A DNA stretch of 35,072 nucleotides from Azospirillum sp. B4 (GTDB lineage: Bacteria > Pseudomonadota > Alphaproteobacteria > Azospirillales > Azospirillaceae), in assembly GCF_000333275.1 (NCBI RefSeq), contig NZ_BACU01000649.1, positions 5,690 to 40,761 of the forward strand. Reading direction: 5' to 3'. Made by a program: the position numbers and the translations under genes. Shown here piece after piece: positions 24,427-34,616 of the stretch. Under the pieces are notes generated by a model. It was not told the DNA's origin and did not search any database. It worked only from the letters and a program-made list of their open reading frames with translations. Position 1 is the first letter of the stretch; every line of letters begins with the position of its first letter.

Positions 24427-25050
24427 ATGAACCTCCCCCCGCATCATGACCCCCGTGGCCAGGCGTCCCCCTGGGTCCAGCGCTTCGCCCCGCTGGTGGC
24501 CAAGGGTGGCCCCGTGTTGGACGTGGCCTGCGGCGGCGGCCGGCACGCCCGGCTGTTCCGGGGTCTGGGCCATCCGGTGATGGCGGTGGACATCGACACC
24601 CGCGGCGTGGCCGATCTGGCCGGCCAGCCGGGCGTCACCGTGTGCCAGGCGGACCTGGAGGGCGGGGCGCCGGTCGATCTCGGCGGGTCCTACGCCGGCA
24701 TCGTCGTCACCAACTATCTGCACCGGCCATTGCTGGCCCACCTGCCCGGCCTGCTGGCCCCGGGTGGTGTGCTGCTGTACGAGACCTTCGCCCAGGGCAA
24801 CCAGCGCCATGGCCGGCCGTCGAGCCCGGCGTTCCTGCTGCGCCAAGGGGAGTTGCTGGCCATGGCCCAGGCGGCTGGCCTGCAGGTGGTGGCGTTCGAG
24901 CAGGGTGAGATCTCCTTGCCACGCGCCGCGGTGGTGCAGCGCCTGGCCGCCGTGCGCCCCCTGCCGGCGCCGGATCTGGACGGCGATCCCGAGCCCCGGC
25001 CGCTGCCCCTCGCCTATACGTTGGGCTGGTCTGAAAGCTTTGGGACCTGA
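24427..25050 (+). CDS. Class I SAM-dependent methyltransferase
   Basis: A small Rossmann-fold methyltransferase of about 207 residues. The SAM-binding motif VLDVACGGGRHARLF (about 30-44) is followed by PVMAVDIDTRGV and by NYLHRPLLAHLPGLLAPGGV, with YETFAQGNQ, a pattern seen in TehB-like and UbiE-like small methyltransferases. The substrate is unknown. ATG 24427 is chosen because homology-like sequence starts with PWVQRFAPLV shortly after; ATG 24391 is an alternative. No strong ribosome-binding site is seen. It ends at a strong hairpin shared with the convergent exported-protein gene. Confidence 0.85.
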   Translation: MNLPPHHDPRGQASPWVQRFAPLVAKGGPVLDVACGGGRHARLFRGLGHPVMAVDIDTRGVADLAGQPGVTVCQADLEGGAPVDLGGSYAGIVVTNYLHRPLLAHLPGLLAPGGVLLYETFAQGNQRHGRPSSPAFLLRQGELLAMAQAAGLQVVAFEQGEISLPRAAVVQRLAAVRPLPAPDLDGDPEPRPLPLAYTLGWSESFGT

Positions 25051-25052
25051 AA

Positions 25053-25090
25053 CAGGAACGGCCCCGACCGCTGGGGCCGGGGCCGTCCTG
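25053..25090. terminator. Bidirectional terminator hairpin
   Basis: 13 bp pair (25053-25066 with 25078-25090, one bulged A) around an 11-base loop, directly after the methyltransferase stop and 24 bp before the stop of the convergent gene at 25115. GTTT follows on the plus strand. Confidence 0.7.
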
Positions 25091-25114
25091 GTTTAAGAAG
25101 GATGGGCGTCAGGC

Positions 25115-25459
25115 TTACTTCTTGGGCGCGGCGGCTTCGGTGCCGGCCTCGGCCTTTGCCTTCTTCACATGGTGGTGGGCGGCCTTCTTGGTTTCGGTCG
25201 TCGCCACCTTGGCCTCGGTCTTGGTCTCCGTCGCCTTGGCCTCGGTCTTCACCTCGGTGCCTTTGGCCTCGACGGCGGCCTTCACGTCACCGGCCGGCTT
25301 CGCGGCCTCGGTGGCCTTGGCGGCGGGCGCCGTGGTGGTGGCCACGGCGGCGGCGGCCGGGGCGGCGGGGGTGTCCGCCGCGAACGCCCCGTAGGACACC
25401 ATCATGGCCGTGGCGGCTGCGAGGGCCAGCAGGGGACGGCGGTGGGCGAACATGCTCAT
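25115..25459 (-). CDS. Exported Ala/Lys/Thr/Glu-rich low-complexity protein
   Basis: 114 residues. A clear signal peptide is followed by cleavage near AFA-AD (MSMFAHRRPLLALAAATAMM, then VSYGAFA). The mature part (about 85 residues) is Ala, Lys, Thr, Glu and Val only, with imperfect repeats of the KTEAKATE type and one HHH (about residue 95). It has no recognisable domain. It resembles many alphaproteobacterial histone-H1-like exported proteins in composition only. AAGGA lies about 10 bases before ATG 25459; a second ATG follows at 25453. Confidence 0.75.
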   Translation of the reverse strand: MSMFAHRRPLLALAAATAMMVSYGAFAADTPAAPAAAAVATTTAPAAKATEAAKPAGDVKAAVEAKGTEVKTEAKATETKTEAKVATTETKKAAHHHVKKAKAEAGTEAAAPKK

Positions 25460-25779
25460 GGTCTTGATCCTTGGATCGGTTGTCTTGTCGGCGTCCCACC
25501 ATCGGGGCGCAGGGTCATAATCCCAAGGGATGAGGGCTGCCGTTGGGCCGGATTGTGGCAGCCAAACGATATATTCGCGTCCTTTCCGCCGAACTGGCCC
25601 GCCGAACTGGTTGCCGATTCGTTAAGGCCGTCCCCTCACTCTGGCCGAGCCCACAGCCGGCCGGCAGCGGCCAGCTAAGCCTTTCGGCCGTCGCCCTTTT
25701 TCCAAGGAACCCGCCAAAACCGCCGCCGTTGACCATCCATCGTCGTTAACCACTGGCACGGATTTTCGAGGGCGACGGC
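25460..25779. other. 320-bp divergent intergenic region
   Basis: Between the exported low-complexity gene (minus) and the membrane protein gene (plus). Visible: an inverted repeat GGCTGCC/GGCAGCC (25535-25541 with 25557-25563), a tandem CCGCCGAACTGG (25586-25597 and 25599-25610), and GAGGG about 6-10 bases before ATG 25780. No convincing -35/-10 pair for either gene and no coding frame. Confidence 0.4.
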
Positions 25780-26592
25780 ATGAAAAGCGATAGCGAACAG
25801 GCCAACCGCGAGCAGGTGGCGAAACTGGTGCGCCTGCTGGGTTCGAATTTCGAGGGCGAAGCCGTGACGGCGCTGGCCAAGTTGCGCCGCCTGCTGCCGC
25901 AACGCGGCCTGGGCTTCAACGACGTGGGACAATGGATCCAGTCGCCAGCGAAGGTGATCTACCGCGAGGCGCCGCCCCCGCCCCCGGCCGACCGGGGACC
26001 GGACGCCAGGATTCTGGAGGACCGCATCATCGCCCTGGAACGCCAGCGCGAAGAGGCGCTGCACGCCCTGCGCACCGCCCAGGCCCGGGCGGAGCAGGCG
26101 GAGGAGCAGGCCGGCCAGCTGGTTAGCGAACTGGCGGCGGCCCATAAGGCCCGCGCCGCCGCCAAGCCGGCCCGGGTGATCACGGTGAAGGTCCCGCGCG
26201 GCGGCTGGCGGGGCTATGCCCTGGCGGCACTGCTGGGTCTGGCGGCGGCGGTCGCGCTGCGCGCCTATGTGCCGGCCGCAGGGGCCGCATCGCAAACCGG
26301 CTCAACCACCTTGCTGTCCCGCGCCGCCCTGCTGTTCAGCCCCGTCAAGGCGCACGCCGCGGTGGGCGGCCATAGCGCCTTCCTCTATCCCGCCCCAACC
26401 AACGGCCAGGCGGCCGTGGCCCTGCTGGCGCCCACCACGGATGTGGAGGTGCTGGCGGACGACCAGGCCGACAGCGGACTTCCACCGGGTTGGGTCAAGG
26501 TGAGGGCGCCCACGGACCAGGGCCCGACCATAGGCTACGTGGAACGGCGGCGGCTGAGCCAGGCGGCCGAGGCCCACCGCTTCCCGGGATGA
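25780..26592 (+). CDS. Membrane-anchored coiled-coil protein with SH3-like C terminus, function unknown
   Basis: 270 residues. An N-terminal helical domain (residues 10-55, with AKLVRLLGSNFEGEAVTALA and KLRRLLPQRGLGFNDV) resembles small domains found at the start of other alphaproteobacterial proteins of unknown function. A Pro linker is followed by a coiled coil (about 75-130, ALERQREEALHALRTAQARA and on). One membrane segment lies near 145-170 (WRGYALAALLGLAAAVALRA). The C-terminal 75 residues look like a bacterial SH3 fold (VEVLADD, GWVKVRAPT, GYVERRRL). Topology would place the coiled coil in the cytoplasm and the SH3-like part in the periplasm. The start has GAGGG at the right spacing. 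It converges on the TPR gene. Confidence 0.75.
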   Translation: MKSDSEQANREQVAKLVRLLGSNFEGEAVTALAKLRRLLPQRGLGFNDVGQWIQSPAKVIYREAPPPPPADRGPDARILEDRIIALERQREEALHALRTAQARAEQAEEQAGQLVSELAAAHKARAAAKPARVITVKVPRGGWRGYALAALLGLAAAVALRAYVPAAGAASQTGSTTLLSRAALLFSPVKAHAAVGGHSAFLYPAPTNGQAAVALLAPTTDVEVLADDQADSGLPPGWVKVRAPTDQGPTIGYVERRRLSQAAEAHRFPG

Positions 26593-26608
26593 CAGCGTCC
26601 CCGGGACC

Positions 26609-27430
26609 TTACGATTTGGGCTTGTCCCCGGCCTTCTTGGGCGCGGTCGCCTCATCCTTCATCGGATCCTTGCCGTCGATGCGCAGCAGGTTGTCCTGGG
26701 CGGCGACCCCGGCGGCGGTGCCCGCCCCCACCTGCACGGCGCGGGTCCAGTCGGCCTTGGCGCCGGGCTTGTCACCCCGATCGGCCTTGATGTTGCCGCT
26801 GAGCAGCAGGGCTTGACCGTTGTCCGGATCCAGCGACAGGGCCATGCGCAGGTCGCGCCCGGCTTCCACGTCCCGGCCCAGGCGATGCTTGGTCTCCGCC
26901 CGCAGGACGATGGCCTCCACCCGCCCGCCATCCAGGCTGAGCGCCCGGTCCAGGTCGCGCAGCACGTCCCACCAATGTTCCGCGCCCGCCCGTTCCGTCG
27001 CCCGGTCGATAAGCAGGTCGGGGTCGGTGGGCTGCAGGCCGATGGCCTTGGTGTAATCGGCGTCGGCCTTGGCGTGTTCCTTGGCGTTGAACCAGGCCCA
27101 GCCGGCCTTGCCCCACAGGCCCGCCGTCACCTTGGGCGGCAGGCCCAGGTCGGGGATCACGGCCTCCAGCGCGGCGGCCGATTCCTTGTATTCGCCCCGG
27201 AACAGCTGGGCCATCGCCTGGCACAGGCGGGCGTCGTTGCCGCCGCCCTTCTTCTCCCACAGCTGGGCCTCGGCATAGGCGAAGTCGGGCAGTTCCTTGG
27301 CCCGTTCCAGGCAGGTGTCGCGGTTCAGCGCCACGGGGACCGCGCCGGCGGCGGTGGCCATGCCGCACAGGACGGCGGCGGCCATCAGCCGGCTGGCGAA
27401 ACGGAGGGGATGCTTGAGGGTAATCATCAT
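26609..27430 (-). CDS. Exported TPR-repeat protein
   Basis: 273 residues. A signal peptide (hydrophobic LMAAAVLCGMATAAGA-VP) leads into a helical protein with tetratricopeptide repeats: GLWGKAGWAWFNAKEHAKAD, DYTKAIGLQPTDPDLLIDRA, DVLRDLDRALSLDGGRVEAI and LRMALSLDPDNGQALLLSGN. TPR domains bind other proteins; the partner is unknown. Two N-terminal Cys (C39 and C71 region) may form a disulfide. ATG 27430 or the adjacent ATG 27427 starts the gene, without a strong ribosome-binding site. The C terminus is Lys-rich. Confidence 0.82.
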   Translation of the reverse strand: MMITLKHPLRFASRLMAAAVLCGMATAAGAVPVALNRDTCLERAKELPDFAYAEAQLWEKKGGGNDARLCQAMAQLFRGEYKESAAALEAVIPDLGLPPKVTAGLWGKAGWAWFNAKEHAKADADYTKAIGLQPTDPDLLIDRATERAGAEHWWDVLRDLDRALSLDGGRVEAIVLRAETKHRLGRDVEAGRDLRMALSLDPDNGQALLLSGNIKADRGDKPGAKADWTRAVQVGAGTAAGVAAQDNLLRIDGKDPMKDEATAPKKAGDKPKS

Positions 27431-27618
27431 GGCGCCTAGAGTCCCGAACGGCGGATGGATCGCAAGTGCTTTCGTCCCGGCGCCCTTTCAAGGGGGGGCG
27501 GCACCGGAACGCAGGATAGCACGGCCGCACCCCGTCCCGGCTGGCGCGGGGCCCTGCCCACCTTTGGGCGCGGGGCTCCGCACCGGCGTCCCTTTCTGGT
27601 TAACGGAGTCTGTTTCCC

Positions 27619-28509
27619 ATGTCGCAATCCCCCGCCACCGCCGGCCGCCTGTTCTGCTTTGGCCTGGGATTCAGCGCCACGGCGCTTGCCCACCGGCTGA
27701 TGGCGGCCGGCTGGACGGTGGCCGGCACCTGCCGCACGGCGGAGAAAGCGGCGGCCCTGCGCGCCCGGGGCATCGAGGCCCACGTCTTCGCCCCCGGGCA
27801 GAAACTGGACCCCGGCACGCTGGCCGGCACTACCCACTTGCTGGACTCGATCCCGCCCACGGCGGAGGGCGACGTGGTGCTGGCGGCCCTGGCGGCGGAC
27901 ATCCTGGCCCTGCCGGACCTCCGCTGGGTGGGCTATCTCTCCACCACCGGCGTGTACGGCAACGCGGACGGCGGCTGGGTGGATGAGACGGCGCCGGTAC
28001 GGCCGGCCACGGAACGGGGCAAGGCCCGCGCGGTGGCGGAGGCGCAGTGGATGGCCCTGCATGACGCCCACGGCCTGCCCGTCCATCGCTTCCGCCTGCC
28101 CGGCATCTACGGTCCCGGGCGCAGCGCGCTGGACCAGGTGCGGGCGGGTACCGCCCGGCGGGTGGACAAGAAGGGCCAGGTGTTCAGCCGCATCCACATC
28201 CATGACCTGGGCAGCGCCGTGATGGCCAGCATGGACCGTCCCCATCCCGGCGCCATCTACAACGTGGCCGATGACCATCCCTGCCCCTCGCCCGAGGTGG
28301 TGGCGTACGCCGCCCAGCTGCTGGGCGTGGAACCGCCACCGCTGCTGCCGTTCGACCAAGCCACGCTGTCGCCCATGGCCACCAGCTTCTACGGCGAAAA
28401 CAAGCGCATCTCCAACGCGCGCATCAAGGCGGAGCTGGGGGTGAGCTTGCGCTATCCCAGCTATCGCGAAGGGCTGGAAGACCAGCTGGCGACTGAGCGC
28501 CAGGCTTAG
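27619..28509 (+). CDS. NAD(P)-dependent epimerase/dehydratase (extended SDR family)
   Basis: Rossmann-fold protein of 296 residues. The dinucleotide-binding FCFGLGFSATALAHRLMAAG (residues 12-31) is a GxGxxxxAxA form used by YeeZ-like atypical SDRs. STTGVYGNADGGWVDE near 112-127 matches the family active-site region with its Tyr. YGPGRSALDQVRAG and YNVADDHPCPSPEVV are further family signs. The substrate is unknown. ATG 27619 is preceded by GGAG-like GTTAACGGAG about 11 bases upstream. Its TAG stop overlaps the convergent stop of the next gene by 2-4 bases. Confidence 0.87.
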   Translation: MSQSPATAGRLFCFGLGFSATALAHRLMAAGWTVAGTCRTAEKAAALRARGIEAHVFAPGQKLDPGTLAGTTHLLDSIPPTAEGDVVLAALAADILALPDLRWVGYLSTTGVYGNADGGWVDETAPVRPATERGKARAVAEAQWMALHDAHGLPVHRFRLPGIYGPGRSALDQVRAGTARRVDKKGQVFSRIHIHDLGSAVMASMDRPHPGAIYNVADDHPCPSPEVVAYAAQLLGVEPPPLLPFDQATLSPMATSFYGENKRISNARIKAELGVSLRYPSYREGLEDQLATERQA

Positions 28510-29234
28510 CGGCTGGCCGGGCCAGCGGGCGCGACGGCGGAAAAGGTCACCCGCGCCGTCTGCGTCGCCTTCTGCGCCACGTCCAGGCCGCCACCACTGT
28601 CCTCCGGTGGTTCAGCAGCCATCTTGTCCATAGCCATCATTCGCGGACGTGGCACCCCTGCTAAGACCGGCGCGCTGAAATCCACCCGGCCCACGCGGAA
28701 GTCGCGGCCAGGGAAGGCGGCGTTCAGGCCCTTCAGTTCCTCGGTCACCCGGCGGTAGAGCGCCTCGCGCAGGCGGGTGCGCGCGGCCTCTTCTTCCGCC
28801 AGGGTGGGGTGAAAGTCCACCCCCTCCACCCGGATTTGCAGGCCGGCGCGGCTGGCCTGGCGGGCGCGATCGGCCAGGCCGCCCAGCTGCGCCTCGGGCA
28901 GGCGGGCCTCGAGCTCCGCCCGCCAGCGGTCAAGGCCGGCGGCGTCCTGCTGGCGGTCGAAGGCGACGACCCGCCATTCGCCCTTGTCCGACACGGCGGC
29001 GGCCGCCTTCAGCACATCGGCGCGCGCGGACCCGGCGTTGCCGCCGCCGGCATCCACCGTCAGCGTCACCCGGGCGGTGTCGGTCTTGACCCAATCCTCC
29101 GCCGACAGCGTCAGGGTCACCTGGTCCTGCACCGGCGGCGCCGCCATCATCTGCGCGGCGGCGGGGCTGGCGACCAGCGGCAGGGCCGCCAGGCTGGCGG
29201 TCGCGATCAAGGAGGCGGCGATCAGGCTGCGCAT
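28506..29234 (-). CDS. Exported SIMPL (DUF541)-like protein
   Basis: 242 residues with a signal peptide (LIAASLIATASLAALPLVAS, then PAAAQ). The mature part has the alternating strand-helix pattern of SIMPL proteins, which in other bacteria are periplasmic or outer-membrane-associated and poorly understood: VTLTLSAEDWVKTDTARVTL near the start, KGEWRVVAFDRQQDAAGLDR in the middle, and EALYRRVTEELKGLNAAFPG, then FRVGRVDFS, later. The family assignment is by pattern and moderate only. The ATG at 29234 fits the signal peptide. The stop overlaps that of the convergent SDR gene. Confidence 0.62.
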   Translation of the reverse strand: MRSLIAASLIATASLAALPLVASPAAAQMMAAPPVQDQVTLTLSAEDWVKTDTARVTLTVDAGGGNAGSARADVLKAAAAVSDKGEWRVVAFDRQQDAAGLDRWRAELEARLPEAQLGGLADRARQASRAGLQIRVEGVDFHPTLAEEEAARTRLREALYRRVTEELKGLNAAFPGRDFRVGRVDFSAPVLAGVPRPRMMAMDKMAAEPPEDSGGGLDVAQKATQTARVTFSAVAPAGPASR

Positions 29235-29359
29235 AGGGTTCCACCCATCCGGTCTTCGAGCCGACGCGGAATGCGCCAGCGTTCCCATTGCTTGTGGCAA
29301 AGGGTCGCGGCGGATTTATGGCGGGAACAACGCCCGAACGCGCTCGCCGTCCCTCCCCA

Positions 29360-29480
29360 AGCGGCATGAGACATCGACTCATGCCGTAGGCCGCGACTGC
29401 GGCCGCCGGACCTCTCGGAGAGCCGTCAGCGCAGGATAAGCCAAGGCCACGGTTGTGGCCGCCCAGCGCCTGGGGCAATT
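29360..29480 (-). repeat. Dispersed intergenic structured element, copy C
   Basis: Minus-strand orientation. Hairpin 1 is GGCCAC/GTGGCC (29445-29460), then TTGGCTTATCCT as in B. The middle keeps CGCTGACG and GGTCCGGCGG but is about 10 bases shorter. Hairpin 2 is GGCCGC/GCGGCC (29389-29404, loop AGTC on the minus strand). The last hairpin is CGGCATGAG/CTCATGCCG (29362-29386), the same stem as in copy A with a different loop. It lies between the SIMPL-like and GST genes. Confidence 0.75.
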
Positions 29481-29496
29481 CGAAATGAGGGACAAC

Positions 29497-30168
29497 TTAA
29501 AAATCCAGATCCGCGTAGTGCTTCGGCGGCGGGGCACCGGGCAAATGGTCACCCAGCAGGGGGCGGAAGCTGGGCCGGCACTTGATGCGCATGTACCAGT
29601 CCTTGGCCTCGGGATGCTGGTCCCAGGGCACGTCACCCAGATAATCGATGGTCGACAGGTGGGCCGCCGCGGCGATGTCGGCCAGCGAGAATTCGTTGCC
29701 CGCCAGCCATTTGCGCCGGTCGGCCAGGTAGGCGATGTAATCCAGGTGGTAATGGATGTTGGCCAAGCCCGCGCGGATGGCCTGGGCATGCGGCGTGCCG
29801 GATCCGGAGAAGCGCTTGATCAGCTTCTCCCCCACCAGATTCTCCGTCACCTCCTGGTTGAACTTGACGTCGAACCAGGCGGCCAGGCGCCGCACCTCCG
29901 CCCGCAGCAGGACCTCCCGCCCCAGCAGGGTGGGGGCGTGGGGGTAGGCCTCTTCCAGGTAATTGCAGATGGCGGCGTGTTCCACCACCGTCGCCCCGTC
30001 ATCCTCGATCAGCACCGGCAACTCGCCGGCCGGATTGAGCGCCAGGAACTCCTCACGGCGTTCCCAAGGCTTCTCGACCTCGAGATCGGCCTCAAGGCGC
30101 TTCTCCGCCAGGACGACGCGCACTTTGCGCGCGAACGGCGACAAGGGGTGATGGACAAGTGTACGCAT
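29497..30168 (-). CDS. Glutathione S-transferase family protein, FzlA-like
   Basis: A GST-fold protein of 223 residues. The N-terminal thioredoxin-like half is MRTLVHHPLSPFARKVRVVL, LNPAGELPVLIEDDG and VVEHAAICNYLEE; the helical half holds FSLADIAAAAHLSTIDYLGD. The start and the tail PPPKHYADLDF closely resemble FzlA, the FtsZ-binding division protein of Caulobacter, which is a GST homologue without typical GST activity and depends on its C-terminal tail. FzlA identity is from recollection of the family and should be treated as likely, not proven. ATG 30168 fits the family; MPAH upstream (30180) is an alternative. Confidence 0.85.
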   Translation of the reverse strand: MRTLVHHPLSPFARKVRVVLAEKRLEADLEVEKPWERREEFLALNPAGELPVLIEDDGATVVEHAAICNYLEEAYPHAPTLLGREVLLRAEVRRLAAWFDVKFNQEVTENLVGEKLIKRFSGSGTPHAQAIRAGLANIHYHLDYIAYLADRRKWLAGNEFSLADIAAAAHLSTIDYLGDVPWDQHPEAKDWYMRIKCRPSFRPLLGDHLPGAPPPKHYADLDF

Positions 30169-30238
30169 GTGGGCCGGCAATCTACCGTAAGCGCGTGGAT
30201 TTCAACAGGGCCTAAAGGCCTTAAGCGGAGATCACCCT

Positions 30239-30712
30239 ATGGCCACCCCCAAGGCATCCGCCCTGGAAATTAAGATAGAGCCCATCGGCCCCGCTGACGA
30301 GGCCGCATGGCGTCCTTTATGGGACCAATACTGCGCCTTTTACCAGGTTACCGTGGATCCGGGCGTGACATCCACGTTATGGACCCGGTTGCAGGACCCC
30401 AATTCGGCGGTCAAAGCGCTGGTGGCCCGCGATGCCGACGGTGCCATCCGGGGCTTCTGCCACTATTTCCTGCACCCCAACACCTGGGGCACCGCGCCGA
30501 TCTGCTATCTGGAGGATCTGTTCACCGATCCGGCGGCGCGCGGCCAAGGGGTGGGGCGCGCCCTGATCGACCGGCTGGTGGCCCTGGGGCGGGAGCATGG
30601 CTGGGGCCGCGTCTATTGGCATACGCAGGAAACCAACGCCACCGCGCGCCGCCTGTACGACAGCGTGACCGACGGCGCCGATGGCTTCGTGCGCTACGTC
30701 ATCCGGCTGTAG
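30239..30712 (+). CDS. GNAT-family N-acetyltransferase
   Basis: 157 residues. Acetyl-CoA-binding motif A is clear: DLFTDPAARGQGVGRALIDR (about 97-116), followed by GWGRVYWHTQETNATARRLY and a C-terminal beta strand FVRYVIRL. The acetyl acceptor is unknown. ATG 30239 has GGAG (30227-30230) 8 bases upstream. It is divergent from the FzlA-like gene, 70 bp apart, and converges on phaZ with a shared terminator. Confidence 0.9.
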   Translation: MATPKASALEIKIEPIGPADEAAWRPLWDQYCAFYQVTVDPGVTSTLWTRLQDPNSAVKALVARDADGAIRGFCHYFLHPNTWGTAPICYLEDLFTDPAARGQGVGRALIDRLVALGREHGWGRVYWHTQETNATARRLYDSVTDGADGFVRYVIRL

Positions 30713-30780
30713 CGCATGCGGCGATCCGCGGCCGATCCATGCCTTCAGATCCGGCGCGGCCCCGGAGTTGCGTTGGACGC

Positions 30781-30812
30781 CACGCGGAGCATGGACCACG
30801 CGGAGCATGGAC
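30781..30812. repeat. Perfect 16-bp tandem duplication
   Basis: CACGCGGAGCATGGAC occurs twice in succession (30781-30796, 30797-30812), immediately before the shared terminator. It is a likely recent slippage product in non-coding DNA. Confidence 0.85.
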
Positions 30813-30815
30813 ATG

Positions 30816-30853
30816 GAAAAAGGGCGGCACCCGTGAGGGAGCCGCCCTTTTTC
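30816..30853. terminator. Bidirectional intrinsic terminator between the GNAT gene and phaZ
   Basis: GAAAAAGGGCGGC (30816-30828) pairs perfectly with GCCGCCCTTTTTC (30841-30853) around a 12-base loop. A runs on one side and T runs on the other make it effective for both convergent genes; phaZ ends 24 bp away. Confidence 0.9.
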
Positions 30854-30877
30854 ATGCCAACCGCGATGGCCGTCGGA

Positions 30878-32149
30878 TCAGACGGCCGCGCCCCGGCGCG
30901 GCTGAGTCGCCGCGCGTTCGTGGCTGCGGATGAAATCGCGCACACGGGGCATGATCTGCTCACGCCAGCGGCGGCCATTGAAGATGCCGTAGTGGCCGAC
31001 ACCCTTCTGCAAATGGTGCTGCTTCATGGCCTCAGGCAGGCCGTGGCACAGCGCGTGGGCCGCCACCGTCTGGCCGGGGGCGGAGATGTCGTCCAATTCC
31101 CCCTCCACCGTGAACAGCGCCGTCTTCTTGATGGCCGACGGGTCGACGCGCAGGCCGCGGTATTCCAGGGTGCCCCGGGGCAGGTTGTGCTCCTGGAACA
31201 CGATCTTGACCGTCTGCAGGTAGAATTCCGCCGTCAGGTCCATGACCGACAGGTATTCGTCATAGAAGCGGCGGTGCGCCTCCGCGCTCTCGCCGTCGCC
31301 GCGCACCAGATGCTTGAACAGGTCGACGTGCGCGTCGACATGGCGGTCCAGGTTCATGGACATGAAGCCGGTCAGCTGGATGAAGCCCGGATAGACATGG
31401 CGCATGCCGCCCGGATAGTAGACCGGGACCGAGGTGGTCACCGTGCGCTCGAACCAGCCGATGTCACGGGTCTCAGCCAGTTGGGTCACCTGGGTGGGCG
31501 ACACGCGGGTGTCGATGGGGCCGCCCATCAGGGTCATGCTGCGCGGCTGGCACGCGTCGTCGGTCTGGGCCATGACGCTGGCCGCCACCAGCACCGGCAC
31601 GGCCGGCTGGCAGACGGCGATGACGTGGGTGTCCGGGCCCAGGAAGCGGATGAAATCCATCACGTATTCGACGTAATCGTCGAAGTCGAAGCGGCCGCGC
31701 GACAGGGGCACCAGCTTCGCGTCGACCCAGTCGGTGATGTACACGTCATGGGACGGCAGCAGCGCCTCCACCGTGCCGCGCAGCAGGGTGGCGTAGTGGC
31801 CGGACATGGGGGCCACCACCAGGACCTTGGGATCGCTATGCGGCGTGGCGCGCTGGAAATGGCGCAGGACGCAGAAGGGCTTGCGCAGTGCCGCCTCTTC
31901 CGTCACCGCGACCTCGCGGCCGTCGATGTGGGTGATGTTCAGGCCGAATTCCGGCTTGCCCCAGCGGCGCGTCGTGCGCTCGATCAACTCGCCGGCGGCG
32001 GCCATGGCCCGGCCCATGCCGGTGTAGGAGGCCGGGACGAAGGGGTTGCGGAAAGTCGCCTGCGTCGCCTCCGCCATCAGGCGCAGGGGGGTCAGGGCGG
32101 CATGGTGCATGTCAAACAGCTGGTACAGCACGCGGATCATCCTCGTCAT
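30878..32149 (-). CDS. phaZ: Intracellular polyhydroxyalkanoate depolymerase PhaZ
   Basis: Breaks down stored PHB/PHA granules. It belongs to the intracellular depolymerases of the alpha/beta-hydrolase type in which a cysteine replaces the serine nucleophile: VIAVCQPAVPVL (Cys180 counted from ATG 32149). APMSGHYATLLRGTVEALLP and VYITDWVDAKLVPLSRGRFD are typical, and the candidate catalytic His is in GVGHYGIFNGRRWR near the C terminus. 423 residues. Starts at 32194, 32149 and 32140 are in frame; 32149 or 32140 gives the usual IRVLYQLFDMHHAAL beginning. It is divergent from recQ across 451 bp. Confidence 0.93.
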   Translation of the reverse strand: MTRMIRVLYQLFDMHHAALTPLRLMAEATQATFRNPFVPASYTGMGRAMAAAGELIERTTRRWGKPEFGLNITHIDGREVAVTEEAALRKPFCVLRHFQRATPHSDPKVLVVAPMSGHYATLLRGTVEALLPSHDVYITDWVDAKLVPLSRGRFDFDDYVEYVMDFIRFLGPDTHVIAVCQPAVPVLVAASVMAQTDDACQPRSMTLMGGPIDTRVSPTQVTQLAETRDIGWFERTVTTSVPVYYPGGMRHVYPGFIQLTGFMSMNLDRHVDAHVDLFKHLVRGDGESAEAHRRFYDEYLSVMDLTAEFYLQTVKIVFQEHNLPRGTLEYRGLRVDPSAIKKTALFTVEGELDDISAPGQTVAAHALCHGLPEAMKQHHLQKGVGHYGIFNGRRWREQIMPRVRDFIRSHERAATQPRRGAAV

Positions 32150-32600
32150 TGGACGTGGCGGCGCCGGAAGGGTCACGGCGTCTCGGGGACTCAAGGCTTG
32201 CCGCGATGGCGGCCCCAGGCGCGCCGCTTACCCTACTGCCAACCTCAGGCCTATCACTGAGGGGGTAGGCGGCCATTCAACTACGCCTCGTCCCTTATCC
32301 TAGGTGGGTAAGGATGAAAAGGCCCTTAATGCAGGGACTGAACGATACCGGTCACATTTTCGCAATAAGCCACCGCTTTCTCAAGAGGCCGCGAGGAGCG
32401 GGAATATCATCGCCTGATTTTTCATAACCTGGACTCATAACCCCGGCGTTCGCCAGATGTTCCGGCGACCTGGTCCCGCCTGGCAGGAAGAGGTGGACAG
32501 TCGGCCCGTATGGCCCCTAGATATGGGCTTATCCTAGTCCGATACCCGCTATCCCTGGCCTCCGCGCACGCCTTGCGGCGGGCCATGCCCCAGAGCCGTC
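32150..32600. other. 451-bp divergent region between phaZ and recQ
   Basis: Both genes should have their promoters here. A weak candidate for phaZ on the minus strand is TTGAAT (about 32279-32274) with TGATAG some 18 bp downstream. An inverted repeat CCTCAG/CTGAGG lies near 32242-32261, and TATCCTAGGTGGGTAAGGAT (32297-32316) has short inverted ends. The 32330-32440 part is unusually AT-rich for this window. No gene or repeat-family copy is visible. Confidence 0.4.

Positions 32601-34616
<2,016 letters not shown>

Noticed and set aside
25753..25768. TGGCACGGATTTTCG resembles a sigma-54 promoter (TGGCAC-N5-TTGCA).
   Set aside because: The -12 part reads TTCG instead of TTGC, the GG-N10-GC rule fails, and transcription would start at the ATG itself, leaving no leader with the GAGGG ribosome site.
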